A stretch of DNA of 64,000 nt, from positions 93,361,449-93,425,448 of the forward strand of contig NC_060257.1 in the NCBI RefSeq assembly GCF_921293095.1. Direction: 5' to 3'. The notes under the pieces were generated by a model. It worked only from the letters and a program-made list of their open reading frames with translations. It was not told where the DNA came from and ran no database searches. The position numbers and the translations under genes are program-made. The DNA comes from Ischnura elegans (Eukaryota > Arthropoda > Insecta > Odonata > Coenagrionidae). Within the stretch, counting starts at the first letter, position 1. Each line of letters opens with the position of its first letter. Below, in pieces: positions 36,005 to 47,765 of the stretch.

Positions 36005-36464
36005 CCCCGCTCTTATTTAAAAAAAATAACTACTCGCAACGTTTTTCCTGCCTTCAATCCTGCCTGATCTCGTGGTTGTTAGACGAAATACGTTCGTCAA
36101 TTGCTCACTAGATCAGGAAACTAGCGTTCCCACTACGATTTCTAACCCGCGTTACCTGCTAACCCGCGTCAGCCAACCCGGGTTACAATTCTGACCGGGG
36201 TTGGCGCTAACTGCCGTTTCCACAACGATATGTAACCCGGGTCAGCGCTAACCCGCGTAAGAAGGGCGTAGTGGAAACAAGGCATAACCATCGTGAGTTC
36301 GGCAGTGTTAGGTACTAAGGCCTACGATGGTAACTCTGCGCGTCTACACGACGTTTTGAGGTTACGATCGTACGGATCAACGTCCCGACGATCGTTGTGT
36401 AAACGGGGCACACGACTTGTGTCGACGCAAGTCAACTTGCGTCGACGAATGGAAAGCACCCAGT

Positions 36465-37176
36465 GAAGATCGTAAATGGCGGCGCATGCGCAGAACCCGA
36501 AAATCGCTATCCATAATGCCTCATTCCATGGCCACCTATAATACAGGCCGGAACATGCAATTTGGCGACAGCGCTTTACGTGACGTCAGGGGTGCTACTC
36601 TGCACATCGCCTGGGGTGCGGTGGATCGGCCTCTCAGCTGTTGACGTTAATACGGTTGGACCCAAGTTTCTATCACCTTGGGTTGGACCTCCGTTCACCT
36701 TCCCTAAAGTTAAGCTAAAAATTACGGTAGGGTTGAGTTATTCGAGTAGTTATATTTCGTATTTTAACAGCTATTTATTAAAAGTAATCGTGAGAACTAA
36801 TAACAAGCCAAGGGATACGAGAGATTATTCACGGAAATATATTTAAGTACTGCGATCGACGTCCCAGAAGTTCAGACCAAGAAGGAAATACCGTTTAGTT
36901 TACTACTTAACCCATTGGTTGTTAATATGGAAGAACACCCTATAAAATTTATTGACTTAGAAATAAAGAGCGGCTTTTAAATAAACATCATTTCACCTCC
37001 CTGCATAACCTAAAAAATTAACATGTTAAAAAGTAATTCGTTATTTTCTAGCACCTTTCGTCGCGGTATTTCAGGAGAGAAAAATAATTTATGAAGTTCA
37101 ACAACATTTATTTAAACTAAAAATCAGATATATACATTTTCCGGTAAACATTTCATATTGAAGAGGTCAAACAACC
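36465..37176. other. Non-coding stretch
   Basis: No gene is seen. 36527-36557 (CATGGCCACCTATAATACAG and 11 more bases) recurs exactly, inverted, at 54973-55003. Confidence 0.4.
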
Positions 37177-37361
37177 TCACAATGTCACAAGACATGGCCA
37201 TAAAAGCATAAATATTACTCCAGAAAGTGGAATAAATAAAAGCTGCCACAGGTTCTTAATTTCAATTTCAGCTGGAAACAACCTCCATAGATCTTGCCAT
37301 TTGAAGTTCACCGATGAACCGTCACCAGCAACAGCTATCAGTTTCACAGGCACCACATTAC
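37177..37361 (-). pseudogene. Possible terminal exon, unknown product
   Basis: On the minus strand a pyrimidine-rich acceptor (TTTTTTTCCATCAG) leads into a 61-residue open stretch, NVVPVKLIAVAGDGSSVNFK onward to a hydrophobic end (LLFIPLSGVIFMLLWPCLVT) and a stop. It sits downstream, on the same strand, of the THAP exon at 38556-38867. The tandem repeat between them contains degenerate versions of its start (VKLLIVISEA) and of KNLWQL, so exon duplication is suspected. The protein was not recognised. Confidence 0.35.
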
Positions 37362-37713
37362 CTGATGGAAAAAAATGATCAGTACAAATGTTAGGGCTAA
37401 TTAGAAAACTATGTGATATAAAAAAAACTAGTCTTAGCATTATATAAATTGGACAACGTTTAAAAAATATGAAGCCACAAGGAAGATAAATATATATTCA
37501 ATCTAATATTTCTTAACAACAAGATCAGTATAATGAAATATTAGCGACTTCCGAATTGGAAAAATATCTCAACAAATAACATTATAATAACATTTAACTC
37601 AATACTTATTAAAAGAAAATCAAATTTTACAAACGAGAGGAAATTATTGAATTAATCTCGATAATGGTAGCCACAACAGGTTCTTCATAATTGATTATAT
37701 GGCCAAATTTTCA

Positions 37714-38530
37714 AGGTTCACTAACAAACGTTCACTCAAAAGGGAGTTTTAGCTGCAGAGAAAATTATTATATTGTTCTAAATACTACATACATATATGT
37801 AATTTCACTCAGCACTCATGGATTTTCCAATATACCTACTGTATTGGAAGGCGGCTAGACGTCAATTTACTAAGTATTTTCAATATGAAAACTTATATAG
37901 TCATTTCCTCAGAAGTTCTTTCATGTTCCACTAATTCATACAATATTCGTTCATTTCATCTTTAATTATTTCCACAGATTTTCATGCTTCACTGATCACA
38001 ATAAGGAGTTTTACCTGCAAGAGAAAGATGGATTAGTTCAAAAATACCACGTATAGATATATCACTCAGTACCCTTGGATTTTCAATATACCTAGAATAT
38101 TGTAATGCGGATAATTATCAATTAAGGTGCCCTTATCGATAAGAGAACAAATATTGACATTTCATCAATGTTCTTTCATGTTCCACCGATTCATAAAATA
38201 TTTGTTGATCTCATTTCCAAGATTTACATCTACTTATGTTCACAGGTTTTCATAGTTCACTGATCACAACAAGAAGTTCTACCTGCAAGGGAAAGATGAA
38301 TTAGTTCAAAATACCACTTATATATTCCGTATCACTTAGTAGCAATTGATTTTCCAATGTACCTTCAGTAGTAGAAGGCGGCCAGATGTCAAATTAGCAT
38401 GTATTTCGGAAATAATGATAAATATTATCATTTCATCAGCAGTCTTTTCCTGTTCCACTGATTCATACAATATTTCCTGATTTCATTTCTTAGAAGTACA
38501 ACTCATCTACTTATTTTCACAGATTTTCAT
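37714..38530 (-). repeat. Tandem repeat of about 265-280 bp, three units
   Basis: TTTTCATGGTTCACTGATCA followed by CAATAAGGAGTTTTACCTGC recurs, with variation, near 37714, 37980, 38245 and 38520. On the minus strand each unit presents a pyrimidine tract, CAG and GTAAAACTCCTTATTGTGAT, that is, a splice-acceptor-like site followed by a short open frame. The units are diverged, so the array is old. Confidence 0.7.
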
Positions 38531-38555
38531 GGTTCACTGATCACAATAAGAAGTT

Positions 38556-38867
38556 TTAAGAAGAGGAGAGGGCCTGAAACACTGTGGGAGTAGCACCAGG
38601 GGACAACTTTAGGCGATCTAACTCGTAACTTTTCACTTCAACGTTCTTATTCATGTAAGTTACACGGTGTAGGATATCCTGCTCAGCAAAATGCTTGACG
38701 CAAACTATTGCGCTTGAAGAAAGATTCCAATCCTTCCGAGGGATATTCTTCAGCCACTTCTGTCAATTGCGTTCATCTTTGGTGAACTGGAACACAGTCA
38801 CATACCCCTTGTTCTTGGTGGATAGGTAGTTGCTTCTGCAATATGGCACACGATAACGTTTGGGCAC
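38556..38867 (-). pseudogene. THAP-domain exon with an in-frame stop
   Basis: After a TTTCATTTAAG acceptor the minus strand encodes VPKRYRVPYCRSNYLSTKNK, GYVTVFQFTKDERN, a TGA, and then QKWLKNIPRKDWNLSSSAIV and CVKHFAEQDILHR, 104 codons in one frame. The C2CH ligands, the FxFxKDE box, the KWL..IPRKDW core and the CxKHF motif are those of insect THAP proteins, and the final PGATPTVFQ matches the domain's C-terminal AVPTIF box. The TGA (38763-38765) sits where the family has a tryptophan. No other exon was placed with confidence. Confidence 0.7.
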
Positions 38868-38879
38868 CTTAAATGAAAA

Positions 38880-41800
38880 CAATGGAAAGTTGCATGAATA
38901 AAAATAGTTTCGCTGATTACAGAAAAAAAGGAGTGCATTCATGATTAGTTTGGAAAATATGAATGACATTAGTACCTAGAAACATTAATAGAGTTAATGA
39001 GTAGCCATTCTTCCTTCAATAATATACGACGTTATTATAGATACAGCTACACATAGTTATTCATAAGGCAACCAAATATAGCAATCACTGTTAACTCAAG
39101 AATAATAATATTATAAAAAACAACGCAGCATTTAAATACCCGACAAATACACTTCGTTTCATTTGTGTTCTCTTAATGTTCCTTCGTGGCCGGCCGCCAA
39201 GAGACGCAATGCTTTGGATGAAATACTGCTGAATATCCACTCACAATACACTGAGAATATCTTTTAACTATTTTACTTGCCGTAAGGCCAAACACAGTAC
39301 AGAAAAATAATTCTTTTTCCCCATTTAAAACCAGTATTGTTGCACTCTCAATTACCCTCCATTAATGGCCGGCCGGCATGTGATCACAATACTTTTGAAG
39401 TAATAAACGTGATTTTCCTCCTTCAGCTCCCAAAAAATATCTTTAAACTATTGTACGTACCTTTAGCCAATGGGATATCCACAAAATAAGTCCAGTTCTG
39501 CCTTTTTAACAAGAGATTTAATGCTTCTTAGGTCACACGGACACTCTTCACGCATTGCCATGCTCTTAACACTTTCAATGCTGACCATGTAAAACTCAAA
39601 ATCGACCCCCGGTGCGGCTGTCGTTTTTTAATGCAAAACGCATGCATGGGTGCCAAAAGAGCTGGGAAAAATAATGAAAAAATTTTCTTGGCCCTAATTT
39701 GTTAGCTATGAATTTTTTTATTTATGACGTGATATCAGGTCACCCGCACAGCGGGATATTAACGTAATGCGGGTTGCATACGGTCGGCTTTTTCCCCGCG
39801 CCACCGTATTCTTTCAATTTTTTTTCTGCGCTATGTATCCCAAAAAATACGAGGAAAATGAATTTGTTATGTTCTACTGGTATCGCCATTGGTATTTTGC
39901 CACTGTCTTATGGAAATTTTTGGCTTAGATGGATGTAATGCAAGTTATAAGTACAAGGAATCGCCGTGAACTGCTGTTTGATTGTCATGGTAATTCTATG
40001 CAAGATATTTCCGCGTATTCCTTGTACTAGTAATCCTAAGTATCGGGGTAGGGTTCAATCATATTGAATAATTTCTACATTTTCTTCTGAAGCCACTATT
40101 CTCGTCACAAATTCCTTCACTCGTTTCATGTTTTCGGCTCCAATTCCTTTCTTCCCATACGACCACCCGTAAGCATCAGATATTTAACAACAATGGTTTT
40201 CACATGCCATTATGTATTCCCTTTACTGCAGGTAAAAATCTATTGTTGAGATGGGTGGCACTCCGCTTTCGAGATTATTTTCCGACGGTGTATTAGGGTG
40301 CTTCTTGACGTGCACCACTCCTGCCGGCTGTTCTAAGGTTGAAGGAGGTACGGAGATGAAGCGAGGGGTGAGAGTAAGATTTAGTCGGTCCACTTGTAAG
40401 AACTAGGAATAACTTTTTTGGAAGTGCCATCGGCACATCAAAAAGATGGGAAAAGATTTTGCTGATACGTCTCCTTTTTGGGTCATTGGGGTATAGACTC
40501 CGTTGCCGAAATAAAAATGGATGTGGAAACAGAAATAATCAACCCATAACTTCCTCATTACTATCTTCTGAACTCAAGCCAATAACATATTTTTGCAATA
40601 TGATGTTACCGAGTTAGAAATCAATGCATAAAAACTGGAACTAATAGTATTTGCAAGCAAACATCTTACAAGTATTCTTCATTTAGGCCACGTATCGCGG
40701 TTCTTACTACGATTATTCTGCGGAAATCTGAAAATGATGTAAATTTTTACCGCAATAATATTTTTTCATTTGCTGAATAATAATATCAATTCGAGTAAAC
40801 TATTCAATAATACGTATTGCTAGGAATAGATTTGCAGCATCTATGCCCCTTATTACTTACCCGATTACCGAAAGCAACAATGGCATTTTCTTTCTAATTA
40901 CGCGAGGGAAAGACTAATTCCATCGTGCTTGGAAATCTCTAGTTACTTCTTATTTATCTAAGAGCCGTAGTCTATTGAAAAAAGGAATCACATGGCATGA
41001 AAAAAGTATTATATTTACCCAAAATAAATTCATTACAATTGAAATGATGACCATTTTCAAATTACATCTTATATACAACTAAGTACAGTCATGTATGTTT
41101 TACCAATGTAGGAAATACCTCTCTCACAAATTTTATAGCAATATATTTAACCTATAATACTATTGCAATATATGATACAAAAATATATAATACTATTTAT
41201 GCCTTCTCATGAAAGAAAGAAAAAAGCTCGGGACAGAGTAGAGGACACCTAGCAACCAATGTAGATATCTTCGGTCTTTTTCCTACGCCCAAGAATGCTT
41301 GCACCGCAATAGTGCAATGCTTGCACCATCGATTCTTCTTTCTGCCACCTTCCTCTTCGATGAGTTCAGGGAAGTGAGATTGAGATATTGATGGTAAAGG
41401 TGGTTTGGGATGAGGAATGTAGGATGGAATAATAAAGGATCTAATGACAGAAAGACGGAATTTATAAAGGGAAATCTTTCCGGCGGGTTCACGATAAATG
41501 GAAAAGCGTGCATAGCTTTCGGGAAGGAATTATTAGGGAATCAATGGAGGAGTGAAATGAATCTAAAAGGGACGGATTTTTTAGAGGAAATACTCAGGCT
41601 CTGAATCGTTTGCGTCGGTGAAAAATGAAGGGCTTGAAGAATGCTAAATAATCAGTCACGACTCATGTATTTCCGAAAGCAAAGCAGGTCAAATAAGACA
41701 GTGATGCTCCATTAGTCGGAGATATTGGTTATAGGAATACCTACCTTGAGAAATATTAGGCCTATGAAGGTAAAACTCTTCATAGGTCAATTGCTTCCAA

Positions 41801-43728
41801 TTCCTAACCTATTACGGAGATTATAAGAAAGTATGTCTGTATACGAAAGAGGGTGTCTGGAAAAAGGAAACGCAAAAAACACTTGGATCGTTGGAAGGGG
41901 GTGGAGTGGTGAGAGCTGGGTTTTCTATGGAAGTGATATTTTGAGGGGTCACTGAATTACGGGTCCACCGCAAAGGACGTTCGGATGGAGAAGGACTGAC
42001 GGTATTGTTGGAGGGTTCAGGGAAAGAATAGGACAAAGGGGATGGGCCAGTGATTGACATAAAGGGATCTAGCGTAGAAGGAGGCAACGGAGTACCTGAC
42101 TGTGAGGGTTCTCCCCACCCTCCTCCTCCCTAATTTCTAGCTCTGAGTCTTTAGAGAATGCCTGATCCCGCTCTCTTCCAGGAGCTCCCACTATTCCTTC
42201 TTCGTGTACATTCGTCTAGAGAAGGCAGAGAGCTAAGAAGGAAATGTTTGTGTCCATGCGGAGGTTTCCTCCCTCGACGTCGATGGCTGCAGGTCGTGAT
42301 GGAAGGTCGAAGACTGCTGATCATCTGCAAAAGCTGATGAATAGAGAATTTCACCTCTTTCTGGCGGCATCGACTACCGGCCAGCATGAAAAATTTTCCG
42401 TTTTACTCCTCGCTTCTGTACCATCTGCAATAAATACATTGTATTTTTTTGTAAAAATTCCGACAAATAACAGGATCAAAATACACACTCTCGGTGAAAT
42501 AGGCCAAACCTGAAATACTACAAACAGCTTTACTAATGTAAAAATATGTTTAGGAACTTAATATTCACAATGGCGAGAAAAATAATTGAGAGCACCCATA
42601 AGCCATTGATTTCAAAGTTAACGAGAAAATAAAAGCTTTTTTATATAGCAACTCCTTAGCACTTCATCACAAATCCATGGGATAATGTGCAAACAGTTAT
42701 TTGTAATTATGATAAGAATGTTTATAGGTGCATGATATACGTATATCAACAATAAAGGTTATAAAAAACTTACACTTTTTCCGTAAATAACTTTCTTCAC
42801 TCTCGTAATATTGCCGCTTGTCGATCCCCTCCCTGCTTAGGAGTTGCACTGACAAACAAAGGAAGGGTGCAAAAGCTAGAGATATGTTACGTTGCATAAA
42901 TAAAATATAATGGCATTTTCAAATTTACATTAAAGTTTAACTAATCACAATACTTCATGTATTAATTGAATAAAACTTATTAAAATCAGACAACAAAGGT
43001 TCGAAAAATACTAGGCTCGCAAGAAGAAAAAAAGAAGGATGGAAAAAAATATCTATATTCTCGCTAAACATTATTAAAACAGAATAGAAAATTAATAAAC
43101 ACACATAATTAAGTTCCAGCAGCTCGATTCTGTAAATGTCATACCTGTGCTTCGCGTGGTTCGAACCACAGTGGAGTTCTCACGCCTCTCACCGTGAAAG
43201 ACGTTCAAGCGATCCTGTAAGCCTGTGTCGTGAGATGTTTGACGGATTGCGAACGATCACTTCAGTTTCTTATGTTGGTAGCTGTGCGGACGCGAGGAAC
43301 GAATCAGAATCTCCGATACAAACTTACTTCAGCGGCCAACTGCAACTTCAGTTACCATAGAGAAACATATACAATGCCGTGGAATATTCACTCCCAAAGT
43401 AAATAATACTTCTTTACTCAATTTTGAGTGAGGTCTTTTCTTTTAAAAGTACCTATTAATGATAATTTACGGTTGCTTAATTAGTTTGTAGCTGTAAACT
43501 GTATATTACCTCTTTTATATGTTGTCAAGTGCTGCGTATCGAAGTCAGTTATCACGTAGCGGGCTCGTAATTGCACAATTAGCTCTTATTTCCTCATTGT
43601 ATGGAGCTAATGCTTACGCGGAATGATAACAAGTGTTATTTTATTATTTAATAATGGTTCATTCTCGTATGCGTTTGAGCTGTTCTCATCATTTCAGTAC
43701 ATAATTTTAAATGCGCTGTGGTGCGTAT
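38880..43728. other. Long stretch with no supported gene
   Basis: No conserved exon was found on either strand. Two weak observations: a diverged tandem duplication around GGCCGGCC (39180-39290 and 39360-39470), and a TTAA followed by CACTTTCAATGC and TATGACGTGATATC (39567-39750), similar to the piggyBac-MITE-like block at 54852-54932. Open frames at 41283-42513 are biased but match nothing known to me. Confidence 0.45.
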
Positions 43729-44102
43729 ACATATCCCTGTAAACCATAATGGTTGCCACAACGTTGCAGCAACGTCTCACGGCAACCAACTGGGAGTTCC
43801 ATGCAACGTTGTGACAACGTCTTATTTACTGCCAAACGTCCTCCGTACTACGTTTTCACAACGTCTTCACAACATCTTTGCAACATGACACGTAACATGA
43901 TTGCAACCTGCCTGCAACCTTCTGTAAACCATATAGGTTGCCACAACGTTGCAGCTACGTCTCACGTCAACCAATTTACTGCCAAAATTTAATCCTTACT
44001 ACATTTTCACAAATCTTCACCACCAGAAGCGTAACGTGATGCAACCTTTAATAAATAATACTTTAAATTGTGTCGTTTCAAAGGAAATTTTTTTATTATT
44101 CC

Positions 44103-45810
44103 TTATTTACAATTTGTTTTCCTTTCCTCCACCCTCTGATGCCTTGACTCAGCGTGCCTGAACCAGTCAATTGCCTTCTCCTTTATGTGCTTATGGCCAT
44201 ATTCCTTTAATGTGGGCTTGCAACGGAAAGCATCTGAAATTAAATTTTAGTAAGGATTTTAGACACAAGTAGTTTTATTGAACAGTTCCCATTTTGAAAT
44301 AATTTTATAAGCACAACATACCAATAATACAGGCACACGTTCTGGTGGCACAGAACTGGATTTTTTTAGTGTTCATTTTGGAATGGCCGAAAAATGAAAA
44401 TCTCCGACCAAGGTTATTGGTAAATAGGTGGTATAACATGCCGAAAACACCCTCAGTAATGTTATTCCGACCTCGTCTGCATAACTCTACAGTCTGAAAA
44501 ATCAGAGGAATTTTTACAACACAAAAAAACTCACAAATAGCTACTTATAAAAGCCCATCAAACAAATGACACTCAAAAGTTTTATTTTACCAGAGCTGCG
44601 TGGAATGGCTTTTTGAGGAGTTCCACCTCCAGGGCATCAAATTCTTCCATTGTATCCATGGGGAATTTCCAGGTCAATAATAAGTCGTTGTCACTTTCAT
44701 CTGGCATCTGGCAGTTCGACTTAGCTCTTTTCAAAGCCCGAATTTCCTTTAAAATTTCCAGCTGCGTCTTCTCAATTCTCTTTAAATACTGAAGAAGGTC
44801 TTCAGAAATAACTATGGGACCAGAAGAAGTTCACATTACTAAAAAATATGTATAATGTACTTTTCATCTTATTATAAAGGTGAGAAGTAAATTGACTATA
44901 ATATAATTAAGACAGTAGTTTTTATAGGGCCATTTTTAAATAGATGCACATAACCAATAAGATGTGATGGTCAGCTGATGAAATCAGCAGGATTAGTATT
45001 GCACTTGCCACCTAGGCCAGAGCCCACAAATTTGGACTTTCTATGAGGCAAAAGTTGGCAAATTACTTCATATGAAATGACAAACAAGGGTTTGAGACAC
45101 GAGCTTGGCTGCATATACTTAGTCATTTTCTTGAGCGATTCTATTATCATTACTGTCATTACATGAGATCTTGAAATGACCTCGATAATTAAGGCGTAAG
45201 CAGTTAATTTTCCCACAAAATCCACCTGATAAATTTAAGGCTGGAGAGTGGTTTCTTTACTTTAGAGAAATAAAAGTTTAGTCCAAATGTTAATGAAATA
45301 AGCAAGCACAACAATAATTGAATGTCATTCAAAGAAAACAGAAATTATCTCATGATATTTTTTAGAACAGCCAATCTTGAAAATCATAGGAATGGTAATA
45401 AAAATAATCGAATGCTAGGGTTGTATTGAAAGGGAGAGTACTAACTTTGAATACAACCCAAGAGACTAGAGAGCATAATTCAATTCTGGGCGCTGGACAG
45501 CACAAAATAACAAAAGTAATGTCCTTGCAAGAATTTCAACAAAATGCAAGGATGGATTGCTGATAGCTCTCAAGGAAAATACCTAAGCTACTGACATATG
45601 TTGGTCTCATTGAAGTATTTAATTAATAGAAATTTGAAAACTTTACTTACAGCTTAGAGCCAAATGAATGTGTGTCTGTCCAAACTTTATGTTCCCTTTA
45701 AGGCCTTCCAATAAATAATATTTTGCAATATCATCTAAGAATGATGCTCTCAACCCACGCCTTGTTGCATCTGGTGGAGTAGAACCCCCAACTCTTTTCA
45801 AAAAATCAAT
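44103..45810 (-). CDS. DUF4806-domain protein gene (four exons seen, 5' end not placed)
   Basis: Exons on the minus strand are 45651-45810, 44591-44811, 44322-44493 and 44103-44233. Every junction is GT..AG and every phase fits. The first exon (IDFLKRVGGSTPPDATRRGL and on) resembles the second half of a DUF4806 domain. The second has a predicted coiled region (SEDLLQYLKRIEKTQLEILK) and WKFPMDTMEEFDALEVELLK, the standard DUF4806 opening. The third, LCRRGRNNITEGVFGMLYHL and FSFFGHSKMNTKKIQF, and the fourth, DAFRCKPTLKEY to HQRVEERKTNCK and stop, complete it. AATAAA follows the stop by about 10 bases. DUF4806 proteins are common and multi-copy in insects; their function is unknown. No initiator exon was identified. 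All four exons are open. Confidence 0.75.
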
Positions 45811-45896
45811 CTGAAATAAAAATTATTATATTAGGGATAATTCATTGAACCAAAGGCTGTACACATCCACTATGACAATTTTACATGAAGAATACT

Positions 45897-46424
45897 GGGT
45901 GTCCCATTTATCTTGATCACCCGAAATAACTTTTTGTCCAGATGGAAATTCAAAAATGTGTCAAGCAAATGTTCATTAGCCGTCAGGGGGACATTAATTA
46001 GCATGATTGACTTCCTTGTAGCTTTATTATTTACAAAGATATGAACAGCGGTATGTCTTTTTAAAATGGCACCCTATATTTTTTATTTGGCAGTTCATTT
46101 CCTCTCCTAAAGACTTATTCAAAAATGTAGCACAGTGGACCATTAACATAAACACAGTGTTATGAAAAATGTCTGACTCAATAGCACTTAGTGCAGGTAG
46201 GCGGGTATTGGAACTACTCCACCAGTCATTCATAAAAAATATAGGGTGTCATTTAAAAAAGACATACCACTCTTCAAATCTTTGTAGAAACAAAGATACA
46301 AGGAAGGCAGTCATGCTGATTAATGTCCCCCTGAGGGCTTATGAACATTTGCTTGACACATTTTTGAACTTCCATCTGAACAAAAAGTTATTTCGGGTGG
46401 TCAAGATAAATGGGATACCCTGCA
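45897..46424. mobile_element. Foldback MITE with arms of about 190 bases
   Basis: GGGTGTCCCATTTATCTTGA (45897) and the next 170 bases recur inverted at 46232-46424, ending in GATAAATGGGATACCC. The ends resemble CAGGGTGTCCC-type MITEs. It lies upstream of the first DUF4806 exon seen, and its right end directly follows an intron-acceptor-like TTATGCAG on the minus strand. Confidence 0.8.
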
Positions 46425-46967
46425 TAATTGGAATCAAGATCAAACAGTCTGCTTGCTTAGAAGAAAACAATATTAGGGAGCCAACGCATCTCAAAGTCTT
46501 TGATCACTCTATTGAAAAGTGCTTCAAGCAAACATAAAGGAAGATGAATCGAAACCATTTCCTATACTGGGCTGGGTATTAATAATATTACCACAGATAA
46601 ACTGATATTCACTTTATCATTATGGCCCAATGGTTTTATCCCTGAGTAATGTGCACAAATAGACTTGCCTCCAACAAATCAAATCCCATTACTTATCCCC
46701 TCTTTAACAAAATCACAGTGACATCTTTAACTACAAAAAATTATCAAAAATGAGACACAAAATTGATTGAAATGTTTTCTTTTAATAGCAATTACCTGAT
46801 TGGAACTTTGATCCAAAACTTTTTACATCATCATGAAGATGTTTTTGACATGAAGCTACACTTAAACCCACTACACCTAAATGAAAATTAAACACTATAA
46901 AAAATGTAAATAACTTTAAATGAATGCGATGGTGGTTGGCGTAACATGGTGAAACTCCTTCATGATG

Positions 46968-47131
46968 CACAAAGGTTAAGAAAACACTTAGCTGTTTCAC
47001 AAAATAAAATATATTGCGACCGGTTTCGATACAGCGTATCATCATCTGGCCTGATGATGATACGCTGTATCGAAACCGGTCGCAATATATTTTATTTTGT
47101 GAAACAGCTAAGTGTTTTCTTAACCTTTGTG
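46968..47131. repeat. Near-perfect 164-base palindrome
   Basis: Two arms of about 80 bases, beginning CACAAAGGTTAAG, pair perfectly except for one position pair beside the central GGCC. Each arm holds TGATGATGATACGCTGTATC followed by GAAACCGGTCGC. Such long, almost error-free arms imply a very recent inverted duplication or ongoing correction between the arms. Confidence 0.95.
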
Positions 47132-47369
47132 AACTTTAAATGACTCAATAAATAGTAAAGCCGAGAAGTTTTTCTTCATAATCCTCCCACACTACGGTGA
47201 TGCAATGCGTCAAGCATTAAAATAAATTTAAGTTTATGCATATGCAATGTTTTTCAATCCACAGAAGATGGATTGACTGAGCTGTCTCAGGAAGTGTGAG
47301 AAGGTTGAAAATATTAAGAATATGCTTCATTTAAAATAAAAATGTTGCAATAAGCAACACTTCTACTTA

Positions 47370-47765
47370 CCCAGATTCTGATGAAGGAAGCAAAAGTAGA
47401 ACTTCAGCGGTTGATAAACTTTTGTTGGAGAAGTTTCGCAAACATAACACTACAAAATTACGTAGTAACAGTAGATGATTGCCTAGGTGCTGGTGAAACA
47501 AGTAAAAGAAGAACTTAAGAGGCTGATATGCTTCGGCAGGATCAATTCCGCTCACGAAGAACACAACACAGTTCACGTAACATTATTAATGTGCACATGA
47601 ATACGACAACGGCCATGGCCGTTGTGGCCGTTGGATTCGGTTGGATTTGAAAGTGGTAATGCGCATGTGCGTATGTTTTGTTTTTCTCTCGATGGAAATC
47701 GACTATTGGTGGAATCGACCATCGATGGTATCCACAATCGATAGCTCGACATCGCGGGCGGGAGT
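47370..47765 (-). promoter_or_regulatory. Likely promoter and untranslated first exon of the DUF4806 gene
   Basis: The stretch is CpG-richer than its surroundings. On the minus strand it leads to a good donor (AATCTGG|GTAAGTAG, near 47371). The exon part has stops in all frames and contains an internal duplication: TATCAGCCTCTTAAGTTCTT and TATCAACCGCTGAAGTTCTA, each followed by a similar TT-rich run. It is on the same strand and upstream of the coding exons. The assignment rests on position and composition only. Confidence 0.35.

Larger units (their letters stand above)
35231..36284. mobile_element. Inner PIF/Harbinger element with TAA target duplication
   Basis: The ends are TGCCTTGTTTCCACTACG and its complement, flanked by TAA on each side (35228-35230 and 36285-36287), the 3-bp TWA target of PIF/Harbinger. 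Remains of both genes expected in this superfamily are present in opposite orientations: a transposase fragment on the plus strand and a Myb-like fragment on the minus strand. The element is about 1.05 kb, so it is an internally deleted derivative. Confidence 0.8.
33971..36408. mobile_element. Middle of three nested TIR elements
   Basis: TGCCCCGTTTACACCACGAT and about 75 following bases (33971-34065) recur inverted at about 36310-36408, including GTTACCATCGTA and GATCAACGTC. The ends look Harbinger-like. A clean target duplication was not seen. The element contains a piece of LINE reverse transcriptase and the inner Harbinger element. Confidence 0.55.
33325..36461. mobile_element. Outer of three nested TIR elements
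   Basis: The left end GGGTGCTTTCCATTC (33325) pairs with GAATGGAAAGCACCC (36447-36461), flanked by AGT on both sides. Two further copies of the same terminus lie inside near 33393-33406 and 33953-33964, so small deletion derivatives may be stacked here. Two more TIR pairs lie within. A perfect palindrome (GTCGACGCAAGT and complement, 36421-36446) adjoins the right end. It resembles PIF/Harbinger ends, but the class is uncertain. Confidence 0.5.

Noticed and set aside
27296-36517. 35-base inverted repeat (27296-27330 and 36483-36517) as ends of a 9.2-kb element.
   Set aside because: Similarity does not mark an edge at either site, no target duplication is visible, and other elements cross the proposed limits; it is probably a dispersed repeat.
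41283-42513. Small open frames on both strands as a host gene.
   Set aside because: No recognised domain, no consistent splice sites, and opposing frames overlap.
43150-43175. GTGGTTCGAACCAC as the T-loop of a tRNA.
   Set aside because: No A box, anticodon stem or acceptor pairing could be placed around it on either strand.
38556-45810. Joining the THAP exon at 38556-38867 with the DUF4806 exons as one gene.
   Set aside because: The DUF4806 gene ends with a stop and poly(A) signal at 44.1 kb and is enclosed by its own inverted ends; the THAP exon lies beyond them.
47370-47580. Minus-strand frame with HQHLGNHLLLLRNF as a coding exon of the DUF4806 gene.
   Set aside because: Its phase does not fit the phase-0 start of the next exon, and the fitting frame has a stop close upstream, so it is treated as untranslated.
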